NCBI GenBank assembly: GCA_023014335.1
Contig: JAECYW010000009.1
Location: forward strand, 2,046,001-2,110,000
Source: Galerina marginata
Lineage: Eukaryota; Basidiomycota; Agaricomycetes; Agaricales; Galerinaceae
Direction: 5' to 3'
Length of the DNA stretch: 64,000 bases
Shown here: positions 44,394 to 56,020 of the stretch, piece after piece
How the letters are laid out: each line of letters begins with the position of its first letter
How positions within the stretch are numbered: the first letter of the stretch is position 1
The notes under the pieces: generated by a model
What the model was told of the DNA's origin: nothing
Databases searched by the model: none
The model's input: the letters and a program-made list of their open reading frames with translations, nothing else
Position numbers and translations under genes: made by a program

Positions 44394-45883
44394 CTACGAA
44401 TGCGTCTGGGTTTGTGAATGATGGGCGGAAGATTTGGATCGTTTGTATGATAAAGACAGTTTCCCGAGCTCGGCTGTGAATGTGCGAACGTCGGTGGTCC
44501 TTGTGGTAATAGTCTCGGATCCACGGGGTAGGGAGAGCTCCAGATTCCGGTCTGTACTCGAACCGTTTTGCTGGGACTTCGGGGCTGATTGCGCTGGTCC
44601 AGCGTCCGACGTGGGACCAATGGGTGAGCGAATATGCGGCAGAGGTACGTCGGCAGAGGAAGGAGCCATTGGAGGACGAGGAGAAGCATCAGGACCTCTA
44701 GGTGTTCGCAAAAGGGGACGGCTAGCAAACTGGTCAGTTTTGCGAATACCAGAACGGAAAGTATTGGGAGGATCTATCGGCTGATATGTAAATAATACAG
44801 AAAAGAGAAGATTTGTCACAAACCTTTTTCTACAGAGATTCGTGGCCGTTGGAATTGAGATGGGTGCTGAGGATAACGGGCTTGAGGTTGAGGCCGAAAT
44901 GGAGCTCGTGGTGGAGGTTCAGACAGCCCATAGCACTCGCCACCGACAGTCATAAAATTTCCAGAGGTGATACAAAAGTTGGAGGCATTCTTATAGAACG
45001 AGATTGGTGGGCGGTCGTGGTGCGGCAGGTTTGAAGCTGGCGGGTTTAAATTACGACGGCTTCGAAGGTTTTTGCGTCCATCAGAGGTATTAGTCGCCTT
45101 TGGAGGACGACGCCCCCTAGGATCGACGTTGTCACGGCTATCGTAGCGAGAACGAGCTGGAGCTGGATAGCCTGAGGGAGGAGCTCTGGGACCATCCTTA
45201 TGTCCATAATAATAGCAAGACCCTTCGACGGATGTGAAAGTCCCGCCATTTATGTCACCACCTTTAGCGCCTTCAAAAAAGCTGGGCTCCGGCGCTTTTC
45301 GTCGAGAATGGGATTGCACTCGTGGCGGCGAGTAGGAGGGAGGACGAGAAGGATGTTGAAGTGGCGTTGCGGTACTAGTACCAGACAGTGGCGCAGACTT
45401 AGGCTGCCCATCGAGAGCCTCTGGATCAGTGGGCATAGAAATTCCTGATTGAGCATTCTCTCGTCCAGGCCCATGGCGAGGACCCAGGGAGTAGTAGGAA
45501 CCGCTCACTGCAGAAAATCTTCCCCCATTGACGGAAAAGTTCTGAGCGTTTTTGAAGAACGACGTCGAGACCTGAGGAACATTCGGTGCGACGTGGTCGC
45601 CACCCAAGTCATCATTAAGCTCGACATGTCCTTCTTCATGGTACCCGTCTCCGCTGGGGTTGTTCTCCTGTATGTCGTTGTCGTCGTATGCCACGCCACA
45701 GTGCTCGTTATCACCTTCATCGTAATAGAAATCCTCATCAGGGAAATCTTCTTCGCCCTCGTATATCTCTTCACCATCGTACATCTCTTCACCGTCATAC
45801 AACTCATCACCATCATAAAACTCATCACCATCGTACACCGACTGAGGATCGAAGCCATGGTGATCATGGTAGTGAGTGGCCAT
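44394..45883 (-). CDS. Low-complexity protein with three Phe/Gly repeats
   Basis: Two exons (intron near 44832, donor GTTTGT) encode about 490 residues. Residues 17-57 are short acidic repeats of the type YDG(D/E)E(F/L/M/I). Three repeats of about 27 residues follow, at roughly 108-134, 201-227 and 295-321: TSFFKNAQNFSVNGGRF, PSFFEGAKGGDINGGTF and ISFYKNASNFCITSGNF, each continuing with SAV/TSV/MTV and a Gly-x-x-Tyr. The consensus is SF(F/Y)..A....(V/I).(G/S)G.F..V.G..Y. The linkers and the C-terminus are Pro/Arg/Ser-rich and disordered. Similar short FF..A..F...GG.F motifs occur widely in agaric proteins, including ahead of NACHT domains; their role is not settled. The start MATHYHDHHG (45883) is used; an in-frame ATG lies at 45976. 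Confidence 0.72.
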
Positions 45884-46274
45884 ACTGCTCTGGAGGTTGA
45901 CGTTCGGAAGAAAGGGCATACAAGGCGTATGGGCGCTTTTGAAGCGCTCAAACCCAAAAGCAGTGATTATAGTCACAACTTATACGGTGAATGAGAGGAT
46001 GTGGTACTTGTATGCAGAACAAGAATGAGATTCCGGAACAGGCGGTGCGCTGAGTGCAGTACATTTTATAGAAAGAGTTTACGCAGCCCAAAGGCCGCAC
46101 CACAAAACGTCACGACAATTCGCCATTTTGTGTAAGATAACAGATAACATCCGAGTCATGGAGCTGATTTTGCACACTTTGGATTGGGATGAGGAGCCTC
46201 TGGAGTCAGGAAATGGCAGCCGCCTTGGAGTTACGACTGTTTGCCGAAGTGCCGAAATAGATTTGGGGTGCTTA
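45884..46274. other. Spacer, no supported gene
   Basis: Upstream region of the repeat-protein gene up to the MITE-like element; no coding evidence. Confidence 0.45.
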
Positions 46275-46657
46275 CAGTCATGCACCGGCTAATGTTACAC
46301 TGAAAGTTAAAAATCAAAATCAAAATTTTTCATCTCACTTTCTCCCAATAAAAACTATATGATAATTCTTTATAATTCTATTAGCTCCTTCTGTCAAAAT
46401 TTCAGGCGATTCTATCCACTTCTCACAAAGTTATTCCCGAAACACTAGTGTAACACTGAGTAGTGAGCCAATTTGAGGGACTTTGGGCTTGCCATTCCTC
46501 AGTCAATTTTTATCCATTCCCTCTGAAATCTTACAAGGTTATAGGGAATGTATACAGCTCACAGAAAAAATTTATTTCATCAAAAAATACGCATTTTTGG
46601 CTGAGTTATGAAGGTGTAACACTCAGTGGTGGCGTAACATTAGCCGGTGGATGACTG
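46275..46657. mobile_element. MITE-like element 2 (383 bp, TA target site)
   Basis: The terminal inverted repeats begin CAGTCATGCACCGG on the left and CAGTCATCCACCGG on the right, then GCTAATGTTAC at both ends: 23 of the first 24 bases match. TA flanks both sides (46273-46274 and 46658-46659). An inner copy of the GTGTAACACTGAGTAGTGAG type occurs near 46450, so the element has a repeated sub-terminal motif. The interior is AT-rich and non-coding. Size, ends and TA duplication fit a Tc1/mariner-type MITE. Confidence 0.82.
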
Positions 46658-47823
46658 TATGTTTATTTGCTCCAGTATAGCCACTTGAGGCTGTGTTCTA
46701 TTGTGTTCTATTGGTGTTCTAGTCACTTTTGCCGCCAGAGGATAGAAATTTGAAACGTCCTTTTAGCGATAAGAACAATAATCTAAACCACACTAGGTCA
46801 TGAGAAGTACGTAAAGTAGACTGCTTTTTACAGGCCTAGAACGGTGTTTTGGGCAATTGTTGGCAATTGTGCATCAGATTCGAAAAGTGTCTCTACATAA
46901 ACATGGTGTCGGCGAACTAGCCAAGCTATTGTAGGGTAGAAATCCTGCAGGCTGATGCGGCTGATGCGCCGTGATTTATAGAGAGAGTTTAGAAAAGACT
47001 CTTAGGTCAATTGGTACAATTCACAAGGCTTGAGCGCTTGAGCTCTAACGCGCAGATTATAATCACTTGGTAGACAAAGTTACAAGCTTCGCCATTTAGT
47101 ACGCCCTCTTTCGGCAGCTATGTCAGCCCAACCCATGAAGGGAACGGACTAGCACCGCTTAGGCTTGTTGAAACCGCCGTACAGATTCAGATTGTCTTTA
47201 CAAACATGCAAACATAGCCGGGTGTGTAAAGCTGGTCACTATACAGCTGTCCACACCACCATATATATGTGCTGGTAGGTGATTGAATAGTAATAGGCTC
47301 CAACCTTTTTCTGTTGCGGCATATGCGGTCATGGTTGCAATGTGCCGCTGCCAACTGGTAGGACTCCGAGTCCGAATCCAGGATCTAGGAAGGTGCCTCG
47401 ATTTTTGCACGAAGCTGTAAAGTACATAATACTACGGCGGTAAAATGGAACTGACGGTAGTTCAGTCAGGGTGACAACGGTACTAGTTCTCTTGCGGTGA
47501 AAGAAAATATTCCAGGAAAGAGAAACGCCCTCCGTTGATGAGCCCATGTCTAAAAATAACAATGAGGTAACGTGTTTTGCCATGTGTATTAATTTTCCGA
47601 TCACCAATTTAGGCTTTCACCTTGCTCTTTTTACAACACCTATTCTCGGAGCATCGCTAAAGCTTGGCTCCGATGTGAGAACGCCTTTCCACCAATCTGT
47701 GAATCTCAGAATCCCCAGGACCGGGGTAATCTATTGTGTCTAGGCTGCAATGACAGTCTCCGATTTCACATAAATTGAAGTGAGAGTCTTCCTAGCCTAC
47801 TAGATCATCGCGAGTTACCGTCC
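46658..47823. other. Spacer, no supported gene
   Basis: No coding evidence on either strand. Contains the promoter of the first methyltransferase-like gene. Confidence 0.45.
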
Positions 47824-48593
47824 ATGTCTCTGTCTAAAATCCCTGTTATCGTCATTTTGACCCTTGGGTTCAAGGCGATGCTCACTCCTCCCCAACCACC
47901 TCCTGCGAAGAATGAAATAGTATCGTCCACAAAAATTGATAGCACTAAGATGCGGTACTATCGGCTCACTCTCGGACATGTACTTCTTCATCTCATAGAT
48001 TGTTTCCCGCTACTCACACCAGTAAATTTACTTTTCAGATCGTTCAAGCAGTAGCTGCAGTCGTCGAAATAGCGGCTATTTTTGCGGTCAACTATCCGTC
48101 GTTTTCTGTCTCCCAGAGAATCCTAGCCTTCTATACATTTGACGGCCAACCGAACAAACTTCGCTTAGGCCAACTGGGTTCTTTGGGCGCCATTTTTTGG
48201 GCTGCTGGTGCTGCCCTGAGAATACGCACCTACAAGGACTTGGGACGCTTCTTCCGTTATGATATCAGCATCCAGAAAGACCACCGTTTAATAACCAATG
48301 GCCTTTACTCATATGTACGCCACCCCGCTTACAGTGGCATGCTGTTGGCGAATATAGGCTGGTTTCTGTGGAACGGGGGAGAAGGCTCGTGGGTTAGAGA
48401 ATCTGGGATTTTGAAAACAACCCTAGGACAGGTCATGCTGCTTGCCTACGCCATTTTCGTCGTGGTGCCGACATCGGCTATCACCCTTTCTAGAATGTCG
48501 AAGGAAGATGAAGCACTGAGGCAGACATTCGGGGATGAATGGGACAAATGGGCAGCAAAGGTGCCTTATTCGGTATTACCTGGAATATATTAG
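47824..48593 (+). CDS. Isoprenylcysteine methyltransferase-like protein, copy 1
   Basis: Integral membrane methyltransferase of the ICMT/PEMT superfamily, which methylates the prenylated C-terminal cysteine of CaaX proteins in the ER, or related lipid or small substrates. Exon 1 (47824-47979) encodes MSLSKIPVIVILTLGFKAML with PPQPPPA; exon 2 (48039-48593) starts IVQAVAAVVEIAAIFAVNYP. The catalytic core is clear: SIQKDHRLITNGLYSYVRHP, AYSGMLLANIGWFLW, and the C-terminal RMSKEDEALRQTFGDEWDKW ending VPYSVLPGIY. The RHPxYxG and E...FG.EW motifs form the S-adenosylmethionine and lipid site. 236 residues; several transmembrane stretches. Close tandem paralog at 49617. Whether it acts on prenylated proteins or something else cannot be told. 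Confidence 0.87.
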
Positions 48594-49616
48594 TACTCGA
48601 GTAGACTTGGTCATTTACACGACGCCTTTCGAAATCGTCTTAGATTACTATGATGTTGTAGAAGCTCACTTAGTATAGAGTAGAACATGGCTCTGATAGC
48701 AAAAAACCTTGCCACCTTGTCATGATGCATTTACGACCTAGGTACCTATCTCATGGATCATTCAAACCCAGCCGCCGCTTTTTTTTTTTTAGGCAACAGA
48801 AACGTTTCTCCCGTGTCCTGGCATGAGAACAATTTCACCTCGAACCACAACGACATCGACAGTTGACAGCTCAACGGGCCGGGATTGCAACACGGAAAAT
48901 ACTACTCGAGTACATGACTTTGCCCGGAAATCGGCATTCAGAAATATTTGGTACTTGGACCGTGTCGTGTAAATATTGCTAATACTACTTGCCATGGCCC
49001 GGGTTTTTTTTTCAAAATCTCAGATTCTCTACGGCGGCTACGCCAAAATAACGATAGTCGCCGTCAACTTTCCGTCGTTGCCCAAGCTCCGTTGTTTTTC
49101 TAGCGGAAATTAATTATGAACGGCGGGTATTCCATCCGAGCCGTAGACCAACAGAATTGGACTTCGGCGTTGAATGTTTTCTATCATCTATGACATGGCG
49201 CCGAAAGCTCGTGGGCAAAACGTGGACTTCATTAGGCTTCATCACTTAGTGGGTGCCCATGTCGGAGCAGTTTGCATGATTGCCTCGAGTTTCGGCACTG
49301 TTAAAACTTTTATCCTTGCCTAGGGAAAGACCTCTTTAGAACACGCTCCCCTTAACTTTGGAGAAGACTTCATGAATAATAATTCCCATGAACCGTTGCC
49401 GTCCGCAACTTTAGTTTTTCTACGACTAAATGGGAATAATTGGGAAGCAGTCTGGCCGGAAGTGTCCAACTCCGTGCGCGCGAGATGTCCATTCGTAATA
49501 TAGCCTTCTCATGGACGTTCATCTTTTAGGAGAGTAAGGTGATAGAGGGGAGGTGCGAGTGATCGCATAATAAAAGGCGGCTGGTTTGTCTCCACGGTAC
49601 ACAGGTCCAATCCCAA
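48594..49616. other. Spacer between the methyltransferase copies
   Basis: No intact gene. A plus-strand stretch near 49052-49085 reads TIVAVNFPSL, resembling IFAVNYPSF of copy 1, and may be a fragment of a third decayed copy. A poly-T run occurs near 48781-48791. Confidence 0.45.
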
Positions 49617-50381
49617 ATGTCGCTGGCTAAAATTCCACTCACGTTCGCTGTATGCTGGTCTTTCAAAAAATGTATAACCCCTCCAAATCCCCCACCAACA
49701 AAAATCGACTCGCGAATTTCTTCTAACTTCATGGAAATCCAGTGGTATACACAAAAATCGCCTTTCTATGCCACGGTAAGTAAATGAGCTACCACCCCAC
49801 AAGGACTACTAACAATATGATAGAGTCTTCAATGGCTTGCAGGGCTTGCAGAAATTGCAACAATACTTGCCTGGAATTTCCCATCGTCGCCGATATCGAA
49901 AGCCGTGCTTTCATTTCTCGTTCTGAGAACGGGTAACCCTGACAGACTTCGACTATTGCCTGTTACAACAATCGGAGGGTGCATGGTGATAGTCGGGACA
50001 TTAATCAGGCTCATAACATTCCGATACTTGGGAAAGTTCTTTCGCTTTGAAGCCAGCATCCAGAAAGACCACCGACTGATCACAAGCGGTCCATACTCCA
50101 TTGTTCGCCATCCAGCCTACACAGGGTTGATCCTTTCTCATCCTGGCTGGTTTTTATGGCAGTTCGGCCAAGGGTCTTGGGTCAGAGAGTCAGGCTTATG
50201 GGACACCGCCCTTGGGAAGTTTGTCGTCGTGTCGTTCGGTGTGATCATGATCCTAGGGACCTTGTATCTTACACTTGGGAGAATGTCGGGGGAAGATAAG
50301 GCTCTCAAGAAACAATTTGGGAAGGAATGGGACCAGTGGGCCAGCCGAGTTCGATATCGCGTCATACCCGGAATTTGGTAG
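49617..50381 (+). CDS. Isoprenylcysteine methyltransferase-like protein, copy 2
   Basis: Same architecture and intron position as copy 1: exon 1 (49617-49775) begins MSLAKIPLTFAVCWSFKKCI with PPNPPPTK; exon 2 (49824-50381) contains LAGLAEIATILAWNFP, FRFEASIQKDHRLITSGPYS, IVRHPAYTGLILSHPGWFLW and LGRMSGEDKALKKQFGKEWD, ending RYRVIPGIW. All motifs of the ICMT-like core (QKDHRLI, RHPAYTG, E...FGKEW) are present, so it should be active if copy 1 is. 238 residues. The pair is tandem and co-directional about 1 kb apart, and the N-terminal exons have diverged more than the core. Confidence 0.87.
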
Positions 50382-51382
50382 TCTAATTGGAACTTGATAT
50401 AGCGTGTATCTAGAATAACACTTCAATGATTGGAACTTCAAAGTAAACAAAAGAACCTAAGCTAATAACGGGAAGCCCGACCCAATGACAATGAACGATG
50501 TTTCTGGACGGGAAAACTTTGTGCATTAACACCGGTTAAACTGACGTTTCGTGGGGATCGCCTAGGAATCCGTTTGGCATCACTGCTAGAGTGTCAAGCC
50601 TACTCTATATCAAGCCTATGCAAACGGCAGGCCGCCAAAAATGGATGTAGTTCCTGAAGTGGAGATCTGCAGATGCGTGAAGAGAAGATCGTGGCATGCG
50701 GGGCTGGGGACTATCACATATCCGACACGATAAGAGGGGAGGTCTCTGTGCGGCAATACATCAGCAACTCTTGGGCATATCAGTTAAGGCTCATAAAAGA
50801 GTCGGCGCCATGATCACTGAACTTTAGAGATAAAGTATGAATTTAACGAGAGAAGGAGTGGAGGAAGGCACTCACCTCAATCAGTTTGCGCGACCTAGAA
50901 ATTGCTCAAACTTAAAGTCAGCCATCAAGAAATTTCTTGGTTTTAAAGAATCGAAGAAAAAAACAACTGGGTAAGCAGAAAGCTTCAGGCGTCAATGGCT
51001 TTTTTTATTTTGTGTAAGAGGCGATAGAAAACATTGGGACATTATTGCAGACGAAGGTTGTCCACTCCTAAATCGTAATCTGTCATGCTGTATTCCATTG
51101 TCGAGTCTGGCGAGTAAGACTAGAGCGTGATGTCCTTTAGCGAAATATGCATAGCAGGATCTGCAGCGCCGCAGGGTTATGGAGACAGGAATAGCTCGTA
51201 ACTTGGAGAGCGGGAGGACTCAGTATGAAGGTCCGTGTCGAGGTCCGATGTGCGAAGAAAGCTCAATGTATATTGATAGAACGACTATCGGGTTCCTGTT
51301 AAACGATGAGGTATGTTAGTGATGCTGGTCTGACATTAGCATGCCAACAATACCTTGACTTTGAAAGCAATCAATGCGCAAC
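50382..51382. other. Convergent spacer, no supported gene
   Basis: Between the end of methyltransferase copy 2 and the end of UPF3. No motif-bearing frame on either strand. Confidence 0.45.
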
Positions 51383-53198
51383 TTAACCACCTCTGGGAGC
51401 AGACGGTGCTCCACCTCCTCGGCCACGTCCGCCGCCTCTACCCCGTCGACCACCACCGCGATTTGGAGTCCCAGTTGGGTTTGTATTGCCAGGAGGGTTA
51501 GCTGACGGAACAAAAGACGCAGCTACAGGGCCTTCAGGTCCAACGGCATTCGATCCCTCGGCTACATCCTTCTGAAGGACGGCAGTAGGCGGAGGTGCAT
51601 CGACACGCTGCAAGATGCTCGGGACCTTGACTTGAGACGTCTCCCCAGAAGATGTAGCGTTGTGTCCACCTCCTCCGCCGCGGCCACCGCGCCTCGTCTT
51701 CTCCTTCTTCGGGGACTGCGAAAGGGGGGCAGGCGGTTTCTCGGAGTCAGAGCCATCGATCCGCGCAAATGGAAAGGTGGGTGCTGGCGCAGCAGGTGTA
51801 GATGGACCAGCACCGCCACCTGCGTTCTGGGTTTCTTTCTCTTTCTCGCGCCTCTTCCTTTCGGTGGCAGCGCTAGCGAGCCCTGCGACTCCACTCAAGG
51901 CGGCCTCAAATTGCCTGGATCCCAAGCCCAACACAGGGCGACTACGTCGGGTAGGTGGGGGCGTGATCGGTGACGCTGGGCTATCTGTCTGCGGTCCTCC
52001 CGGAGAAACGGCAATAGCAGGAGGATTGAGACGCGTTTCATTGGCAGCCTGTTTGGCGGGCGGTGGCGGGCGAGGTGCTCGTGGTTGCCTTGGAGGTCTG
52101 GCGGCTTGATTGGCAGGAGCATTGGTTGGTACGCCTTTGGGAGTTTGGCCGGACGGAGCTGCGTTCTTCGGGTTAACAGATCCAGCAGTGCCAGATGCGT
52201 TGCCTTGAGGTTTCTTCGGGATTTTCCTTCCACCCCCGGCATTGGATGCATTTGCGTTGGCGGATTCTGGAGGTTTGGAGGACACGGATGGTGGCAGTGC
52301 GCTGGCCTTCTTCTTCTCGTCCTTGCGGGAAGATGCACCGTTTAGTTGGTTGTAGTGCGCATGATTACGGAGAATAGCTTCTTTGTCCCTGTTAGCAGAT
52401 TTCTCTGCCTTAAGAGCCTCAAGCAGAGGGGTTGTCTTTGGTGGAGGCGGAGGCTGCGAAGCGGCGACTTCAAGGTTCCGAATGAGCAACCAATCGAGGT
52501 GTGATCAGCCGAAGACCTACTTAGAGATTCTAAAGATACTGGTTCAGCATTTTCTGCGGCCTTGAGCGACTCGACGAAAGAAATGAAGTCCTCGTCTGCA
52601 ACGCCAGAAGATGAGCATAGGATCCTCGAAAGTAACCGGAGATCCGACCTTTCTCAATCGTCGCGTTGCGATTATCTGGCTTTCGCTTCTCTGAAGGAAC
52701 TTTGGGATACGGCGCGAACTCGACTACAGCCTGAGATTCAACCCCTGCGTCGATTTAAGATACTACACAGAAGACCGAGGTTGTGCAACGATCGCACCTG
52801 CTTTGTCCCGAAATACATGACCATCGTATTCTCGGCTGAATAGCGCTAGCTGCTCTTCGTTCTTGAAGGCAATATAAGCACGAGAAGGAATGTTTTCCTT
52901 GTTTAATCTGTTTTACATCTTGAATTAACATGTGAGGGTGATCACAGCAAGCAGATGCGTACTTCTTTCGTAGCTTTCCCTGGTAGTATATTTTCCAAAC
53001 CGCAGTCTCCTCAGTGACCCAAGTTTGCACGCTCTGCCAGAATATGTCTTCAGGTAGATTTGGCGGGAGCCTTCGAACAACAGTCTTCAATCGCTCGTTA
53101 AGGGGTCCAGGTATAGAGGCCTTTCTCTCTTTATCTCTCTCCTTCTCCTTTTCTTTCTTGAATTTCTGGGCTTTCGGAGGTGCAGGCGCCGTAGACAT
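51383..53198 (-). CDS. UPF3: UPF3 nonsense-mediated decay factor
   Basis: Upf3/Smg4 family protein, which bridges the exon junction complex or ribosome to Upf2 and Upf1 in nonsense-mediated mRNA decay. The first exon from the ATG at 53198 has a basic start (KAQKFKKEKEKERDKERKAS) and then the domain opening LNERLKTVVRRLPPNLPEDI and FWQSVQTWVTEETAVWKIYY. Later exons give SRAYIAFKNEEQLALFSREY, DGHVFRDKAG, AVVEFAPYPKVPSE and KEDEDFISFVESLK-like sequence, all typical of the Smg4/UPF3 RNA-recognition-like domain. The long C-terminal part is low-complexity, Pro/Ala-rich, and ends in a Gly/Arg-rich tail (GGGRRGRGGGRGRGGG), an RGG-type RNA-binding region. About 530 residues; at least five exons. Divergent from SYF2, with about 0.9 kb between the starts. 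Confidence 0.9.
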
Positions 53199-54089
53199 GG
53201 GTTCTGGAAGATGAGTCGGAGAACTGTGCTTGAACATTGGATATGATTCGAGCAAAGTTCGGTAGATGCCGACTCGGTCGCCTATCGGAGATTAAACATT
53301 TCAATTGAAACTTTTTTTTTCCTTGAGAAGGTTGTATCCCGACTTCCACCACTGCTCTACCAGGCTCTACCATCGCTTCTGAGGCTCGTAAATTTTCTTG
53401 GAATGTGAGTGTTCGTTTCTACTTTTGTCTCTACATCCTTTCCTTCATTTTGAATGATGAATAAGAATTCACATATCAAGCTCAACAGTCTTAGGGATTT
53501 ATTCCCGCTGCTGACTATCACTTCTGCAATTCTGACATTCGCTTCTTGAACCTCGTCTCTAGTTTCCATTTACTGACTTTCCCTTTGAATAGATTAGATG
53601 GCTGCATGTCCGAAGTTGTGCACTTCAATACCACCCACCTCCCTCTGTCTTTACTGTTTCCTTCCAGGGAATTTGGCGCCTGCGACGCACTTGGTGCCAT
53701 CCTGTCTACTTTCCACTAGGAGTGATCGTCTAGGCGTTCATAGCCTGGTACCGTTGGACAACAAACCACATCTGTTTGTATCTTGGATCAAAAGTAGAGA
53801 CTACCTTGAGAGGTCGTTCATAATTCGTGTTTCTTCCTCTGATCAGACCCGTTCTTACATACCTTTTATGTATTACCCTACACGTTTACCCAGTAATTCT
53901 ATCTTTCTTAACCCGCAAATTACTTGTCTTGAAAGTGCTTGAAAGTTGACGTCGTCTTCCTCCTTCAAATTTACTGGCGGTACACCGTGGGAAGGAACAA
54001 CATTATTGGCTGTTTCCAATTACGAACATCGGCCAGACAACTTGTCCAGTGCCACCAGCGCCTCCCTACTCTACATTTCCTCATAAATC
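53199..54089. other. Bidirectional promoter region between UPF3 and SYF2
   Basis: No supported gene; plus- and minus-strand frames are noise. Both flanking genes are transcribed away from it, so both core promoters lie here. Confidence 0.5.
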
Positions 54090-55450
54090 ATGCCAGCCTC
54101 AAGAAGCAAGAAAGGCAAGAAAGGCGCCGCGAAGAAGGCGGCAGCAGTAGCACCGTCACCACCGCCTGTGGAGCCAGAGATAACGGTTGACGACAATGCT
54201 ATGCAAACAAACCAGCCAGAGCCATCGACATCATCGTCAGTCCTCCAAGCTGCGACAGAGCTGGTAGACAGTTCTGAGAGAGCTGTGGGTGTTGCAGTTG
54301 AAGCCGTGAAAGAGACGGTTGAGGACGTGGTGGAAGCCGCAGAGGAGTTTGTCGAGGAAATGACGATGACTGGAATCGAGGAAAACAATTCAAGCTCAAG
54401 CAAGTCTGGTACTGCAACGCCTGCAGAAGGAGGAGCTGAGGTTAAAGGGGAGACACAGAAGATGACAATAGAAGAGAGGAGAGCCAAGCTAGACGAGTTG
54501 CGTAAAAAGATGGTCTGCACACCCTTCATTTCAGTCCTGCGTTCAGTATTGACTCATTCCATGTGTTCAGGCCGCTTCTTCCAAGGCCAATCGTTCATCA
54601 CTAGTAAATGAGGCTGCCAAAGCAAAAGTGACTGCCCGAGACGCTGCTCGACTGGAAAGACAGCGAAAACTCGCCGAAACACTGAGACTGAAGGCCGACG
54701 CAGAGGATCGGGGCGAGGATGTGGAACGACAGAAAAACTGGGAATATACCATAGAGGAGAACGACGAATGGGAGAAGAAGCTTGCCCGTAAGAAACGGAG
54801 AGCAGATTTCGAGTTTCATGGTACAGTCTTTCGGCTTCCGTACCTTGTTTTTCGTGTCTAACCAAAGCACTTCTTAGACGATGCTCATGCTGCACGAAGG
54901 CGGTACAAGAAAGATCTTGACCACATCAAGCCTGATCTTGTTGCCTACAATAAGCAGAAAGCCATAGCAATGGGTCTGAACTCCGGGTCCCTCGTTGGTT
55001 TCAACCCAGAAGCAGGGTCGTCTGAGCTCGCGGCTATCAGTCAAGAACAGAAGTTGGCTGCGGAAAACCTCTACAGGGACGCCAACACTCTTATATATGG
55101 AGACAGCAAGCCTTCAGAGGATGCCATTGACAGAGTCGTTGGTAAGATCAACAAAGAGTATGTTATTCTATCTGGGGTCGTTATTCTTCACGTTTGCCTT
55201 GCCTGACGGCTTTTTTTTCTTAACACAGCATTGACAAGAAAGGCAAATTCTCTCGCAAGCGCCTCAACGAAGAAGAAGGCGATATCACATATATCAACGA
55301 GCACAATCGTGTCTTTAACAAGAAGGTAATTATATCGCCGAAAGTTTTCCTTTTTTGCCCTGCTCAATGTCCGCCTCTCAGATTGCTCGTTACTACGACA
55401 AGTACACGGCGGAGATTCGCGCCAGCTTCGAGCGAGGCACGGCTCTATAG
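54090..55450 (+). CDS. SYF2: Pre-mRNA splicing factor SYF2
   Basis: Syf2 is a small component of the Prp19/NTC-associated spliceosome complex acting in the nucleus. The N-terminal exon is a low-complexity lead (KKGKKGAAKKAAA, then acidic and Ser-rich) ending MTIEERRAKLDELRKKM. The next exons show the family core: KVTARDAARLERQRKLAET, NWEYTIEENDEWEKKLARKK, ARRRYKKDLDHIKPDLVAYN, then KFSRKRLNEEEGDITYINEH and NRVFNKKIARYYDKYTAEIR, which is the diagnostic C-terminus. The stop is at 55450. The first intron uses a GTCTGC donor, weaker than usual. About 350 residues with several short introns. Confidence 0.92.
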
Positions 55451-55838
55451 ACAGTTCAAGGATGCTGCATTTGCGCCGCCCTGGCGGTGTTCACTCGTTT
55501 GTACTAATTTGTGTTTTGTAATATTGTATAGCCATCCATATCATACCTCGTCCACCAGTACTGGATGGGTTCGAGAATGCTCTGGGCGCATTTGTCAGAC
55601 TCTCACAGAACTTGTCCTCATTCTCAGGCAGAATTTCGATCGCCACCCATTGAAAGTTTCTCTTCTACGACCTGACTACCGCCTATAGTTTTGAATACAC
55701 AATCACAAGAGCACAACCAGTGCGGTCACAGCTGCGTTTAATACGCGTCATTCATCCCGACTAACACCATTTTAACTTCTTAGAGCGTTCTAGGCCATAT
55801 TCACACCAGTCTTAGACTCCACCATTCATCCATCCACC
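55451..55838. other. Spacer, no supported gene
   Basis: Frames are short. It holds the promoter of the DUF2156 gene. Confidence 0.4.
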
Positions 55839-56020
55839 ATGGACGTTCAAGTGACCAATGGACGCACAGTCTTAGATAGGGCCAAGACGGTCTGGCTCAG
55901 CCTGAGTACTCCAGAACTCGGTGGCTATGGGTATTCTGTGTATATGAGAGAGCTTTTCCTCGCAATACTCGAAATCAACCCAGTGTTCGAACTTCATAAA
56001 ACTCGCCACGAGCAAACGAT
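55839..56020 (+). promoter_or_regulatory. Upstream leader with an overlapping upstream ORF
   Basis: An ATG at 55839 opens a 131-codon frame that runs to 56234, past the main start at 56021 and in a different frame. If the transcript starts before 55839, this upstream ORF would reduce or regulate translation of the main protein. It has no recognisable motif, so I treat it as a leader feature, not a gene. Confidence 0.35.

Noticed and set aside
51632..52109. Plus-strand frames of 113-149 codons
   Set aside because: Antisense of the Pro/Ala-rich tail of UPF3.
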